DNA of 64,000 bases from Liriodendron chinense (taxonomy: Eukaryota > Streptophyta > Magnoliopsida > Magnoliales > Magnoliaceae): NCBI GenBank assembly GCA_003013855.2, contig ML058477.1, positions 3,286,001 to 3,350,000 of the forward strand, read 5' to 3'. The stretch's first letter is position 1, and every line of letters begins with the position of its first letter. This document shows positions 26,101 to 34,901 of this stretch, in pieces. The notes beneath the pieces are model-generated. The model worked only from the letters and a program-made list of their open reading frames with translations. It did no database searches and had not been told where the DNA came from. Made by a program: the position numbers and the translations under genes.

Positions 26101-27737
26101 ACAAACAACTAATGAGTTACAACAAAAGTATCTACATTACATGTTGGATTCTTTGAAGATAAAGGACTTATGCAAGGTTGTGAGAAACCAAGCACAAGGC
26201 AAATAAATCTGGGAATGAATTTTCACACAGTGCAGGCTGCATTAAAAGAGAAAAAAATGAAAATATAGGAAAGTGCAGTTATTTCTTGGGGAAAAAAATG
26301 AATACAAAATACGAACTGAATCACCATCTTTTGTGGTGCCACTAATAAAAATTTAAAAACTACCTTCCACATTATGAGGTCAACATAATCTTGAAAATGG
26401 AAGTAGAACTTCTTCTTCAGGCTTTGTACCCTCTGAAAAACAAGTTCGGTTGCATGCAGGTTATCGTCAAAAAATTATTTCAATTCAATCAGACCCATAA
26501 AACCATATTGAATAGTAAACTGTAAGGATTTTCTAATTTTTTTAAGAATTTTGATGTAACATGAATGCTTAAAGAGTATTAAGAGACATACATCCAAATG
26601 AACCATATAAAATATAAAATAATTTTAATCAATTTATAATATTCCATGGCATTTCCATGCAATAGCGAACAACTATGCATGTCTGCATTTGTGGAAACGG
26701 AAGGAAAGGCCATTGCCCATTTAATTAAAATTCCTTTGTGAAACTTTTTTTTTTGGGGGTTGCAGGAAATGGGCTTGTTATTTTCTCTTCTTCTCCCCAT
26801 CAAAAGAAATGTCCTTTCCACACTGGTAGGAAAGAGTTCAATGCGCCAAGTTCCTACCATCCATATTCAAGCGCCCCATGTGGGCTGCATGTACCACCAT
26901 CCATCTTCACTCACCCCATGTGCCAACATCCATCATCAGGAGTCCCACATGTGCCACCATCCATCTTTAGGCACTCCATGTGTACCACATGCGCCCTTAT
27001 CCATCTTCAAGTGCCCCACGTGTGCCACACGCCAATGTTCCACACATGCCACATATGCCATCAGACATCTTCAAGCTTTCCACATGTGACACATGCACTC
27101 ATGTCGCAAATGCCAGAGACTGCCAAGTACCAACTAAATCTCCCATGGGAAGTTCTGTTTTGCCAAAAACTAGATTTGAAAATAGGTCCAAATTTTGGTG
27201 GAAATTTTTATTGAAAACAAACAGCAGAAACTAATTTGCCTTTTCACCAGTTCTTTTCCCTTTCCTATCCCTCGGAAATGACATTTCCTTTCCTTTCATG
27301 AATCCAAATAGCCCCAAATAGCCTTGATGAAGGGACTTCACATATGCTTCATAGAATTTTTACTACCCAATGGCCAGAGAATTCCATTTTTTTGTGATAA
27401 GTCTATATATAAAGAAACCCAATATGTCGATTTCCTGATCAGTGGCGCTAATTCAGTAGATCTAAAAATACCTATTGCTTGAGTTATGTTCAAAAACACT
27501 ATGGCTCATGATACCACAATGAAGACTGAGACCTGAAAGTAACTTGGATTAGAGATTTCAACAACCAACCAGAGTGTGATCTGTTTCTTCATTCCATATT
27601 CCGCGGAAAATAAATGAGAGCAACCGCTGTTTGATACCACTCAAGCAAGAACCACCTTGTATATGCTGGTGATGTTGCTGGCCGTTTTCAACTGTAGATG
27701 ATTCATCCTGTTTGCTTTTGTCCAGGAATGCCATGCA
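3161..27737 (-). CDS. DET1: DET1 (DE-ETIOLATED 1), C-terminal half, eight exons
   Basis: Eight minus-strand exons (27570-27737, 26364-26432, 26025-26081, 25536-25616, 25295-25459, 4368-4463, 3771-3870, 3161-3297) join without frame break into 873 bp: 290 residues and a TGA stop. Every junction is GT-AG. Landmarks in order are SGIKQRLLSFIFR, KKKFYFHFQDYVDLI, DQHPAFFAVYNMETT, LYHLFEQF, SCQSQSPSPYFDQSLFRFDE, RHRQSTEHPIKFISRRQP and the terminal VVNIHFRR, all hallmarks of plant DET1. From family knowledge, DET1 is a nuclear protein of about 540 residues. It works with COP10 and DDB1 in the CDD complex linked to CUL4 ubiquitin ligase and represses photomorphogenesis. The N-terminal ~250 residues are not in the window. 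Relative to my recollection of the family, one Leu is missing before FMQPSVV. It may be functional with distant 5' exons, or a truncated copy. Confidence 0.93.
3771..3870 (-). CDS. DET1: DET1 exon
   Basis: 33 codons plus one base, LISATDRHRQ to FKIKP and the first base of Gly. The acceptor is GTTTCAG and the donor is CCAG|GTATAC. Confidence 0.93.
4368..4463 (-). CDS. DET1: DET1 exon after the 20.8-kb intron
   Basis: 32 codons, FVKKLTASLPF to FRFDEK. The acceptor is TTCTGCAG and the donor is AAG|GTGCTG. It continues in frame from the SNMSQ exon. Confidence 0.93.
5290..5957 (+). repeat. Tandem array, ~120-142 bp monomer, left part
   Basis: About five diverged copies of a unit contain GATCATTGATCTAGACCAT, CCATCATGTGGGCCCCAC and CCCACTCAAAAAATCACTT. 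Unit starts at 5334, 5452, 5587, 5728 and 5870 give spacings of 118-142 bp. The array is interrupted inside a monomer by the hAT element that follows, and it resumes at 9824. Confidence 0.75.
5958..9823 (+). mobile_element. hAT element 1 (BED/DUF659 type), defective
   Basis: The element lies inside a satellite monomer. Its right end reads, inverted, CAATGTTATCAAATCG, and the left end CAATGATTCACGATACG is partly degraded. CCTCCAA occurs at both insertion borders (5954-5960 and 9824-9830), consistent with a duplicated target for an ~8 bp hAT TSD. The interior carries a disabled transposase gene. Subterminal regions are dense in ACGATTC/CGATACGA repeats, which are typical transposase-binding arrays in hAT elements. 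The exact left boundary is uncertain by a few bases. Confidence 0.8.
6811..9412 (+). pseudogene. hAT transposase pseudogene (BED finger, DUF659, dimerisation domain)
   Basis: An ATG at 6811 opens a BED-finger-like region (DPTWDYC, then NFCGKGKC). After at least two frameshifts come LPFNLVKSPFF, then the DUF659 block VMSDGWTDGVNRS and NVVQVVTDSASAY (to 7675). Another frameshift leads to LFWSPCTTYCIDLML and a long middle part to 8340. After an intron with acceptor at 8570, WWESYGDECPKLQKLAIRIL and CSATGCERNWSTFEQ form the hAT dimerisation motif. The next exon (about 8782-9070) has an HSKK-like start lost in a poly-A run, and SDDEWITEEEDPALP. The tail to 9412 is Asp/Glu rich. Frameshifts mean no intact transposase. 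Confidence 0.85.
9824..9900 (+). repeat. Continuation of the ~140-bp tandem array
   Basis: CCTCCAACC, ATGCCTAGAGAAATGAATG and TTGATCATTGATC match the array monomer broken at 5957. This shows that 5958-9823 is an insertion. The array is cut again by a second hAT at 9901. Confidence 0.75.
10179..10288 (-). mobile_element. tRNA-derived SINE inserted in hAT element 2
   Basis: On the minus strand it has an A box TCTCAGTGGTAGAG (10260-10273), a B box GGTTCGAGTACC (10220-10231), a TGTG-rich tail and an A-run. It is flanked by an 18-bp direct repeat TACATTAGAATATCACTT at 10161-10178 and 10289-10306, the expected target-site duplication. Length is about 110 bp. The polymerase III boxes and TSD make the call firm. 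The family is unnamed. Confidence 0.85.
10988..13495 (+). pseudogene. hAT transposase pseudogene 2
   Basis: It starts at ATG 10988 with a decayed BED region. The longest open piece (11440-11865) carries ALPFNLVRSPFFAPMMEAV and the DUF659 region around DGWINGVNRFITKF and DISKNADYLSSLL. The dimerisation exon near 12780 has lost most of CSATGCERNW. The exon at 12936-13145 carries KKKNRLKQQRLNALVFIKYN and SDDEWITEKDDPALPT. Multiple stops and frameshifts exclude function. Confidence 0.8.
14115..14153 (+). repeat. (GA)n microsatellite
   Basis: An uninterrupted GA dinucleotide run of 39 bases. Confidence 0.97.
14338..14695 (-). repeat. ~176-181 bp tandem duplication in the Copia protease region
   Basis: GGGTCACGTGCTTTGTT (14368 and 14544) and GGGAGTGACATAGGAATTAT (14461 and about 14642) each occur twice at 176-181 bp spacing. 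The protease start segment of the relic is therefore duplicated in tandem. Confidence 0.8.
15437..15874 (-). mobile_element. RTE-type LINE 3' end (reverse transcriptase C-terminus and tail)
   Basis: On the minus strand AMLYGRKCWAVK, MRMLRWMRDKMRKDKI and IRLRWFGHVQ can be read with a stop or two. This is the C-terminal part of the plant RTE LINE reverse transcriptase. A 3' UTR with the well-known AAGCCTTATACCAATTAATT segment and a (GAT)n-like tail follow at 15437-15480. The element is split at 15874 by the solo LTR and continues at 17884. Confidence 0.8.
16205..16498 (+). repeat. Cluster of TCCGATCAATCGGA palindromes in the solo LTR
   Basis: About ten near-palindromes TCCGATCAATCGGA or close variants (for example 16213-16226, 16245-16258, 16265-16280, 16484-16498) alternate with spacers containing TTCCAG or CTAGAGACT. 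The cluster sits about 330-620 bp into the LTR, where the related LTR at 1-495 has a different palindrome. Confidence 0.9.
17659..17766 (+). repeat. 54-bp perfect tandem duplication in the LTR 3' part
   Basis: The unit GTGTTAATCGCTTACGTAG to GCGAAAAGA occurs twice (17659-17712 and 17713-17766) without mismatch, indicating a recent duplication. Confidence 0.92.
17884..17950 (-). mobile_element. RTE LINE continuation beyond the solo LTR
   Basis: Joining 17884 to 15874 on the minus strand continues the frame into LAMLYG. The upstream part decays quickly, and the left limit of homology is not defined. Confidence 0.5.
17951..19848. other. Intronic DNA with no recognised element
   Basis: A/T-rich up to 18960, then a more G/C-rich patch with CAGCTG repeats (19040-19330). 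A short imperfect duplication of ATTACATGGAATTTTCAAA with GGGTGAGAAA occurs at 19330-19430. I see no gene. Confidence 0.4.
19849..21731 (+). mobile_element. hAT-like element with CGATATCG-rich ends
   Basis: The left end CAGTGCTCGAAGTATCAGTATC and the inverted right end CAATGTTCGCAGTATCGGTATC agree at 18 of 22 positions. Both arms are filled with ATATCGATA/CGATATCG repeats, including a doubled 40-bp unit at 20741-20822 and a doubled segment around 20440-20570. The 8-bp flanks do not match well, so the borders could be from different insertions. The middle holds a transposase-like fragment. Element 33463-34124 has the same style of sequence. Confidence 0.6.
20950..21396 (+). pseudogene. hAT transposase fragment fused to unrecognised sequence
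   Basis: NVLAIIEPIYSVLRTFDNE and SMGSLYASI (20957-21055) resemble the hAT segment that in element 1 reads LPLVKVLRLVDSDKRPAMGYIYEAM. The following part, with FGDDEYQRYVKEYLSWYHST in another frame (21124-21396), is not recognised and may be captured host sequence. Frames are broken. Confidence 0.4.
21830..22332 (+). mobile_element. 5' LTR of a Tork/TNT1-like Copia (left limit approximate)
   Basis: It ends ACCCCAACA just before a tRNA-iMet primer site. It contains palindromic GATCGATC clusters (for example 22066-22094) and CTCTCTAGAC-like spacers. The TG start could not be fixed because no 3' LTR survives. Confidence 0.6.
22335..22346 (+). other. Primer-binding site, tRNA-iMet
   Basis: TGGTATCAGAGC is complementary to the 3' end of initiator methionine tRNA. 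It lies 2 bp after the LTR end. Confidence 0.85.
22379..23131 (+). pseudogene. Copia gag with one nonsense codon
   Basis: A single frame from ATG 22379 (MEKFTGKNNLELWKVKMKG) is broken only by TGA at 22586-22588, where the family has an Arg-like position (CGA to TGA fits CpG decay). It continues through LYLKTQFYNLKM and LLSSLPKSYEYL to a CCHC knuckle near 23072-23113. There CWNCGKVGQMKKDC has Gln in place of the zinc-binding His. It stops at 23129-23131. It is TNT1/Tork-like. Confidence 0.85.
23200..24575 (+). pseudogene. Copia protease and integrase, truncated before RT
   Basis: The protease segment WILDLGASYHMYPH (about 23246-23280) has DLG instead of the catalytic DSG. After a frameshift come LKDVRHVPDLKKNLIS-like sequence, the GAG-pre-integrase motif LWHVRLGHMS, CIYGKQ, and the integrase core. 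The core has Asp in HSDVWG, Asp in RIDNGGEF (after a second frameshift near 23980) and Glu in NGVAEEMN. Homology ends near 24575. Reverse transcriptase, RNase H and the 3' LTR are missing. Confidence 0.85.
24576..25294. other. Intronic DNA, nothing recognised
   Basis: Unique-looking A/T-rich sequence between the truncated Copia and the DET1 exon at 25295. Confidence 0.4.
25295..25459 (-). CDS. DET1: DET1 exon bordering the 20.8-kb intron
   Basis: 55 codons from NSADELYHLFEQF to NKASNMSQ. The acceptor is TCCTGCAG and the donor is CAG|GTAACC. The next exon in the protein lies 20,831 bp away. Confidence 0.93.
25536..25616 (-). CDS. DET1: DET1 exon
   Basis: 27 codons with HPAFFAVYNMETTEIIAFYQ. 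The acceptor is CTTCAG and the donor is CAG|GTTACC. Confidence 0.93.
26025..26081 (-). CDS. DET1: DET1 exon
   Basis: 19 codons encoding VQFLDRHHLLIKFGSVDGG. The acceptor is GAACAG and the donor is GGG|GTATGA. Confidence 0.92.
26364..26432 (-). CDS. DET1: DET1 exon
   Basis: 23 codons, RVQSLKKK to LIMWK. The acceptor is TTTTTCAG and the donor is AAG|GTAG. It matches the conserved FYFHFQDYVDLI block. Confidence 0.92.
26860..27115 (+). repeat. Minisatellite CATCCATCTTCA...CCCCATGTGTGCCAC
   Basis: About eight imperfect 28-35 bp units combine CCATCCATCTTCA with CCCCATGTGCCAC. They lie in the DET1 intron between the exons at 26364 and 27570. Confidence 0.7.
27570..27737 (-). CDS. DET1: DET1 exon (first one visible)
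   Basis: 56 codons from CMAFLDKSKQ to EETDHTL. The acceptor is TCTTTCAG and the donor is CTG|GTTGG. It contains the conserved SGIKQRLLSFIF block. The preceding exon should end near the ELFLNS motif and was not found upstream to 64000. Confidence 0.9.
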
Positions 27738-30512
27738 CTGAAAGATAATGACTGAAATTGTCAGCTGAGATGCACAAGCTATACATCTGAATGTGTATGT
27801 ACGCAATGGTCCATAGGTTGACAAAGCCAGAACATAGGAAGTAAATTTTAGGAAAAGGGAAAGCAAAGCATGAACTAAGAAGGCTCGAACCACTTACTGG
27901 AAACAAGCTAGAAGATAATAAATAATGACAGGTGAATAGTACTGAAAGATTAATCCATCACCAATCAACTACTCTTAAAGGAGAAGGGCAGCAGAAAATT
28001 CACCTAGATATTGCATAAAGTACCTGATCGACAGACTAATGGGAACAGTTGCAAGAAGAAAAAGATAAAATTAATGGTTCATAATTTTCTTTTAAAATAT
28101 CAGCAAATCCATAGCAGTCACACAATTGTTTGTGAGCACCCATGTGTGTCATAAATCACTATAAACATAATTACAACCCACTCTGTATTTATACTGCATT
28201 GAGAAAATTTAAAAAACAAAAAAAGGTTAAAAGATTTCAGAAATATCTAATCTATCTGCAGATTATTAATGCTGAGCCCAGAGAGTATTTTATTCAAAAT
28301 TATTTATAAAATTCTGAAGCCTGACTTGAAACTCGTCTATGTTGCATGTATTGACTGAGCACAAAGCACCTATTTCAGAAAACTGTCGTTGAAGAAAAAA
28401 AAAATGGCCAATGTAATGATTAATTTGGCATTGTCTTTAAATGCTTGTGAATAAATGACCATGTCTTTCATCTGTTATGCATAGTTGGAAAGTAGTTCAA
28501 TCAGATTTTGAATAACCAATGGAAAGACGCTTTGGCAAATACAAAGAAAGTGGAATTAGGAGAATAGGTGTGCCCACATATTTTTAAGAAGAGATAATTT
28601 AAAACAAATTAGAGATGGCAAGGAAGAATGGGAAGACATGGGTTGCTGGGGTTCTTTTTTATTTTTTCTATCAAAACCCTAGATCCACCATTTTATATTC
28701 ATTCTGAAGGTAAAATATTCCCATACTGTCTTATTGTTTCCACATGCCAACTTTTTTCTTCTTTTCCTCATGCATCTCATTAGTGGAGCATATGGAAATT
28801 TAGAAGATTAAATGCATTGAAGTTAGTAGAAAAGATCAAGAACTGTGATAGTTATTTAAACACCATTAAAAAGAAAGTTAGGAGAGTCAAGTCGAAAGAT
28901 TTGATAGAGAACTGAAAATGGGTGGCCAAGGGAGGACAAATCAAAAGGAAAAACAAGGCATGATGGAGATATCCTACGGTGGTTATATTAAGTTCAATGT
29001 TGATGTGACACAAGCAGCAAAACAAATCAGGTCCCCTATTGAAGTCCAAGTGATGCAGGACACATGATTTAATGCTAGCATGCAACATGGAGATTATGAA
29101 AGAGTCCATAAAGTCATTCAATTAACATGGCGATTATACCAAACCGTTCTTCCAGCGAAGTGGTGTATATAAAAATCTTCCTCTGTTCCAATCAAGTATC
29201 TCGAGAAGCAAGCAAGCGTGTCTAGGTAGGGGAATCCGGATAGCGCGTTCTAGGCTTGACCCAAATGCGTTCTCTAATTTCTAACCTTTCATCCCTGGCT
29301 CTGTCCCGTATGGTATACATAATTAATGGTAAACAATAGGAAATAAAATCTGATTTAACCTAAACCACATGCCGGCATTCTAAGAAATCACATAAATCAA
29401 TTAAAACAGGCCCGATGGAAGGATAGAACTTCCAATTTAGCATAGGCACGTTCTAGACTCAAGGGGCTGACTTGTAACTTCTAGGATAAGGGTTAGGAAG
29501 AGGAAAATCTGAAATTTTGGAAATTAAGGTTCATGGGAATTGGGGATTTTGGAATCAGGGTTTCTAGAAATTGGGAAAAATAAGAAATTGGGGATCTAGG
29601 TTTTAGGGTAAGGGTAGGGATAGGGAATCAAGAGTTTTTTATGGGGGAAGCAAAGGGAAATCAAGGGATTAAGGGGTTGTCCGTACGGGCAGCCTAGGCG
29701 CTCGCACGTGTGGCCATATAGTCACATGTATGGGTCGTTGCCTAGGGTTTTGAGGTCCTCAATGGTTGGGTTCGGTTGGGGTTAAAGTTGGATGATGAAA
29801 AGTTGAAGAAAAATGTGATTTAGATGGTTTTGGATGGGAAAGGAAGAAGAGAGATGAAGTTTTTTTTATAAAATACCTCTTTTTGCATAGAAATGAAGAT
29901 GATAGATGGAAGCCTCGCACCTCCACTGAATGGGAATGGAATCACACCACACCCAAGCTCCAAATCACATGGAGTATTCTTCAAATCACATGAAGAAGAG
30001 AAAAAAACAGTTTTTTTTTTTTCAAAATAAAGACATTAGGGCTCCACACCCCCCTCTTCTCTTTTATAGTCTCAAGTGTAGAAATTTACAAAAAAGGCAC
30101 TCTCAAGAAAGATTTCTTAAAAAAAAAAATCCCTAAACTAGAAAAACATAATATAAAACTCATAAAAAAAGGTTCAAACTATAAATAAACTAAATCTTAA
30201 TAAAAACCGAGACATCTAAGTCCTAAATTCTCCACGATCGAGGTGGGCCACGATCAAAAGTGGTTTAGCGGCCCGATCGACGCATGCACTCGATCCAACG
30301 GTCCAGACACCTCAATAATGCAGCTCACATGCATCTTCCTAGTGTAGGGTCTTCGAAAATGCATCAAATGCATGTGGGGTCTTCAAAACGGTCCAATCGG
30401 GCCCACGTAGTGGTCATCCATCCAAAGGAAAATTGGTGATGATCTCTTCCTCCTCTAGTAAACTCTCGATGGTTCTCTAATGTCGTCACCACAAAGATTC
30501 AAACAAAGTTAA
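27738..30512. other. A/T-rich stretch upstream of the first visible DET1 exon
   Basis: No exon, transposon terminus or RNA gene was recognised. I looked specifically for DET1 motifs that should precede the exon at 27737 and found none. Confidence 0.4.
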
Positions 30513-30908
30513 GGGCATGTTTGGATTGAGAGAAAACGAAGGAAAACTAATAAAAGCAAACAAATTCCTTTCATGTGACATTTTCTGTGTTTGAGAAACA
30601 TAAAAAGAAAAAAAAGAAAAAAATCAATTTCCTTTCCTCGGTAAGGAAGAAAAACCATTTTTTTTCAAAGTGTCAATTGGAGAGATAAGAGATTTCCCTT
30701 ACAGGTGACGTTTTAAATGGCAAAATTGGAGGGAAAAGAAGTTTCCCCTGTGAAAATTACAATCCAAACACTAGAAAATGGAAAGTGAAAGTACTTTGCT
30801 TCATAGTTTCTCTAGCAAAACAAACATGTGCAAAGTATTTCGTTTCCTCGCTTATATCATCAACTATGTTTTACTTCCCCTTTTCTTGTGTTCAATCCAA
30901 ACATGCCC
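30513..30908. mobile_element. Tourist-like MITE, 396 bp
   Basis: Perfect 17-bp terminal inverted repeats GGGCATGTTTGGATTGA occur at both ends. The flanking trinucleotides are TAA (left) and CAA (right), close to the TAA target preference of PIF/Harbinger elements. No coding capacity. Confidence 0.75.
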
Positions 30909-31004
30909 CAAGGGTGATGTTGGAAGTATTATGTTCTTTTATAATTATAATTATTCATGAATATCATTCTTCATTAGAAAAAGTCAACTCACATAGCATC
31001 ATTC

Positions 31005-31175
31005 ATTATAATCATCTAAGCCTTATCCTGATTAATTGGGGTTGGTTACATGAATCATATTCCGCCATTCCACTCGACAAAGGGCCAAAACTTCAGTTAG
31101 ACCATAGGCCATCAAGTCTTTCCTCAATACCTCCCTTTGGACCTTTCCCTTGCCCTTTTAAAGTCTCCAACATCA
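31005..31175 (-). mobile_element. RTE LINE 3' end fragment
   Basis: ATCATCTAAGCCTTATCCTG, GGGGTTGGTTACATGAATC and CTTCAGTTAGACCATAGGCC match the 3' part of the LINE at 15437-15874 in the same orientation. Confidence 0.7.
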
Positions 31176-31402
31176 TTGTGTACACATTAAAGAGTCTAGA
31201 TTACTGGAGATCAGCATTCATCATCGATGAAATTTTGGAAACTTCAAGTGCTCTAGAGCTTAGCTGCAGGAACCTTCTACTCAAGGTGTGGTTCCCACTT
31301 CCCCAGCGTCCACAGTTCCTAACATGTTTGGAACCACCTACTCAAGTCCTGTCACACTTTTTGCAACTAAAGTCAGAGGTTAGCAATATATTGTGAGGCT
31401 AA

Positions 31403-31723
31403 GGTGCCGTTTGATAAACTGAAAAGTAAGCTTTGAAAATTAATTTAAGCACTGAAAAAGTGTTAAATTGTAATTTTGAAATAATTTTAGGAATATTTTA
31501 GTCAAAAGTGAAAAGAAATTTTAATCCACCACCACTTTCCACATTCACCCCTCAGCATTAAGTGAAGGGAGGGGAGATGAAAAAAAAAGACCCATAGTTT
31601 CAGTAAAAATTAATTTAAGCACTTAATAAATTGGATTTGCCAAACGATCGGAATCAGTGAAAATTACTGAAAATATCAAATTTCAGTGGTAAATGCTGAA
31701 AATAAGTTTTATCAAACAGCCCC
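31403..31723. mobile_element. Tourist-like MITE, 321 bp
   Basis: The left end GGTGCCGTTTGATAAAC and the inverted right end GGGGCTGTTTGATAAAAC agree, with a perfect TAA duplication at 31400-31402 and 31724-31726. This is the PIF/Harbinger (Tourist) signature. Non-coding. Confidence 0.85.
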
Positions 31724-31726
31724 TAA

Positions 31727-33462
31727 GGAGATAGCTGACAGCATAGTTAAAGAAGGCCTTTATAACAGCTCTACGTATTGGACAAGCTGTGTCCCTCGTC
31801 TAATACTCTTAGTTCTTAATCATCTCTTAGAACCCAAACTTCTCCCCGAATTGAATATCTAGTGCACGTTGATCCCAAGAACTTGGTACATCCGTTTTCT
31901 CTAATTGTTACTCCAATCCTCAAGTTTCTGCTGGAGCTACTGTTGAACTTGAAATTAAGCTTCCAGATCAAGGAAGTGGGATATCCATCCTCCTTTATCA
32001 ACGTCTTGCTTCAATTACTTTTTTCGATCTCTTTCCTTATCAGATGCTGCAATTCCATGAAAATAAGTTGACAACATGCCCAAGTAATTAAGTTATTGAT
32101 CACGTCTCCATTTACTTTTGATGTGACCCCATCATTGAAAAGTCTCTTGCACTTCTCATAGCAACCACAGGCCCCATATCATGAAGCATTACGTCATCTC
32201 TAATGTCTCTCCTATTGATTAAAATGGGTTCCCTGTTCAACCATCCACCAATTTTGCAACTAACCCATGGAGCACCTTGGAAACTCCAAAGAGATTCGAG
32301 TCCACACATCCTACTCCATTATAAGAGGTAGGAGTACATGATCCACCAACACAAGATGGAGACTATTGGATGGTATGGTCAGCCAGCAATCTTAACCTCA
32401 ATACTTTGAGGACATATAAATGCAATAATTTCAAATAAACAGCTATATTTGCAGATTTAGATCTTACCACCCAAGTTGTATAGCATTACAGCATCCAATA
32501 ATGAGAAGCCCTGCAACACTCATATCCAAAGCATCACAGTGTACAAGCATAGCATGATACCATGCATGCAATTGAGCATCAAACCCAATACGTTTTCAGC
32601 AATCACTCCCCAAAGCAAGTGAATCTCTCCATGCATAAAAACTTCAATTTTTTCATTCAACTATTCATAAAAGGGTCTTTACCTGTTTATATATTTTTTT
32701 TTCTCAAAGGTAAAGAAATCCTATTATAATCCTAACCATCCATTACATTTAATCCTAACCTCTAGTTCAATAAAGTAATAAAAATGACTAGAAGTCCTTG
32801 ATTCCCATCACAGTCATGTATACTTTCTGAAAACCAGCCATAGCTCACTCAAATGACATTAGAATTGCATGGCTCTCGTCTTATTTGAAAGTAAACTCAT
32901 TTTAATACATAAAGTGACCCACAAAAGAAGTGATGATACAAAGGAGAACTCGTTCAACTAAGTCATGACTAAACTCAAACAAGTAAATAATAAAACACTA
33001 TGGACTAGCAGACCCACAGTCTCTGAATGCATCATCAGCAGGTCTATTAACTAATCGACCACTCATGTGAAGCCAACAAACTGATCAGACCATTAGCAAG
33101 GCCAATAAAGCTATCCAAGCAGATTATGGGCCCCAGATCTCCTATCAGACAGATCATGGGCCCAATCCTAGCTTTCCATGGGGCTCACCCTCAGTTGCAT
33201 CTCTTCATCTTCCCGACATATGAAATGTGTGCTTGGAAATTTTCATTTCTAAAATGGAGGTGGTTCAATGGGAAGGAGGATCCAATTACCCATTCTTCTC
33301 CAACAAAATGCCTCCATCCGAGATGACAAAAGCTCCCCACAAGTTGGCAATGGGAAGTGATTCCTCCGAAGATAGTTTTGAATAAAGATCCAGACTCCAG
33401 AGGCAATATTCAAGTTGACTCTCTTTCAAAAATATCCCCTGTGGATACAGACTTCATCTAAC
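31727..33462. other. Stretch with no recognised gene
   Basis: Patches at 31740-32070 and 33120-33400 are less A/T-rich and have open frames of 60-70 codons on both strands. None resembles a family I know. Confidence 0.4.
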
Positions 33463-34124
33463 CAGTGATTTAAAATCAACATCGATGCATGTATCGAACA
33501 TATCAGTATCGCATGGTAAATATCGCATGTATTGGGGATCGTATCATTCCTTGAGGGAAACATTGGGAAATGATGGAATTTTTCAATAATACTTTAGGAC
33601 ATGTTGAATCTTGAAAGAGACATGACTACACGCTTAGAATTTAAAATTAAAAAAAAAAAAAAAAAAAAAATCACAAAAAAATATGCACAAGAAGTTTCCT
33701 CTGTATACAATCCTAAACTATCTAGTGTTTGATGCAATTACATCCAAAATGAATTCATATAATTCATAAATCATACAATACAAGTATAAAAACAGATTCC
33801 CCCAAATAAATTTAAGAGAAAATGTATTTGTAGGTTTTTTTTTTTGCAGTTTTTTTTTTTTTTTTGAATTTCCGGTAGGGTAACGTATTATAATGTATCG
33901 CCGATACATCTCACAATGTATCGACAATATGAGAGAATTTTATGAAGGGTTTTTGGCAAAATATCACAATCTATCGATACAAATCTCTATATCAACAATA
34001 CATTGCAATATTTTGTGTGATACAAGGGAATTCAATAATTCCCCCTGTATATCATATCGGCCACATGCAATATCAATAGCATCAGCCGATACATCACCCG
34101 ATATTTTTGATATTTAAATCACTA
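33463..34124. mobile_element. hAT-type MITE, 662 bp, perfect 8-bp TSD
   Basis: It starts CAGTGATTTAAA and ends, inverted, TAGTGATTTAAA. The 8-bp sequence CATCTAAC flanks both sides exactly (33455-33462 and 34125-34132). The interior is rich in GTATCGATAC-like repeats and A/T runs and non-coding. It is related in style to 19849-21731. Confidence 0.88.
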
Positions 34125-34595
34125 CATCTAACACCAATAACAACTCAAAAAGGTCAACCTCAAACTCCAAAAGGTTTCTTTGAAAGACAATATTCCAAGC
34201 AACAATCCCCCAATACGTAAAATGCTTTTTGACCTGATACCTCTTTCCTTAGGATAAACCAATATAACCTAGAAAACCTCTTTGTAGAGCTATTTTCCAT
34301 TGCCCATTAAATAGCTGACTTAATTACCATACAAATATACAATAGAGAAAAATTAGCAAAGCTTTAAGTAGAGTTATTTTCCATTGCACATCAAATAGCT
34401 TACTTAATACCTACACAAACATAAGAAAGAGAAACAGTGATGTCAGATTCTATTCTACCAATCCCCTTGAATGAGCTTGGGAAAAAGATAACTAGAGTGA
34501 CAAGATCTATGAGAACCATCTACTCTGATTCTCTGCTAATGCAGCAGTAATATACTCCCAACAAGTCCGAAAGTAAAACCGGAGACTGTGCATGA

Positions 34596-34685
34596 GAGAA
34601 ATCATCATCATCATCTAAGCCTTATACCAACTAATTAGGGTCGACTACATGAATCCTTTTCCGCCATTTTCCTCTATAAAGGACC
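34596..34685 (-). mobile_element. RTE LINE 3' tail fragment
   Basis: (ATC)n, AAGCCTTATACCAACTAATT and GGGTCGACTACATGAATCC form the third copy of this LINE 3' end in the window. Confidence 0.7.
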
Positions 34686-34901
34686 GTGATATTTCTAGAA
34701 TTTGAGCTTCATGTCACTGCAAGACGAGCAAGTCACTAACAGGGACATTCGCATTTCAGGTCAAGGGGTCGGTCCATCCAAAAGTTTCGACGGGTTCACA
34801 AGAAGATTTACCCATCAACAGAAGGTGATGAAATTCAAGGAGGTAGAAATAAAGAAAGAACAGGGAAGCAGGGTATCAAGAGGAGATTAGGGAAGGGAAG
34901 G

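Noticed and set aside
29570..29625. Telomere-like TTAGGGTAAGGGTAGGG
   Set aside because: Only a few irregular units in A/G-rich DNA, not a telomeric array.
30785..31396. 203-codon plus-strand open frame
   Set aside because: It crosses a Tourist MITE and an RTE tail fragment, so it cannot be a genuine gene.
32112..32309. Possible upstream DET1 exon on the minus strand
   Set aside because: The translation does not match any DET1 segment, and splice sites in the right phase were not seen.
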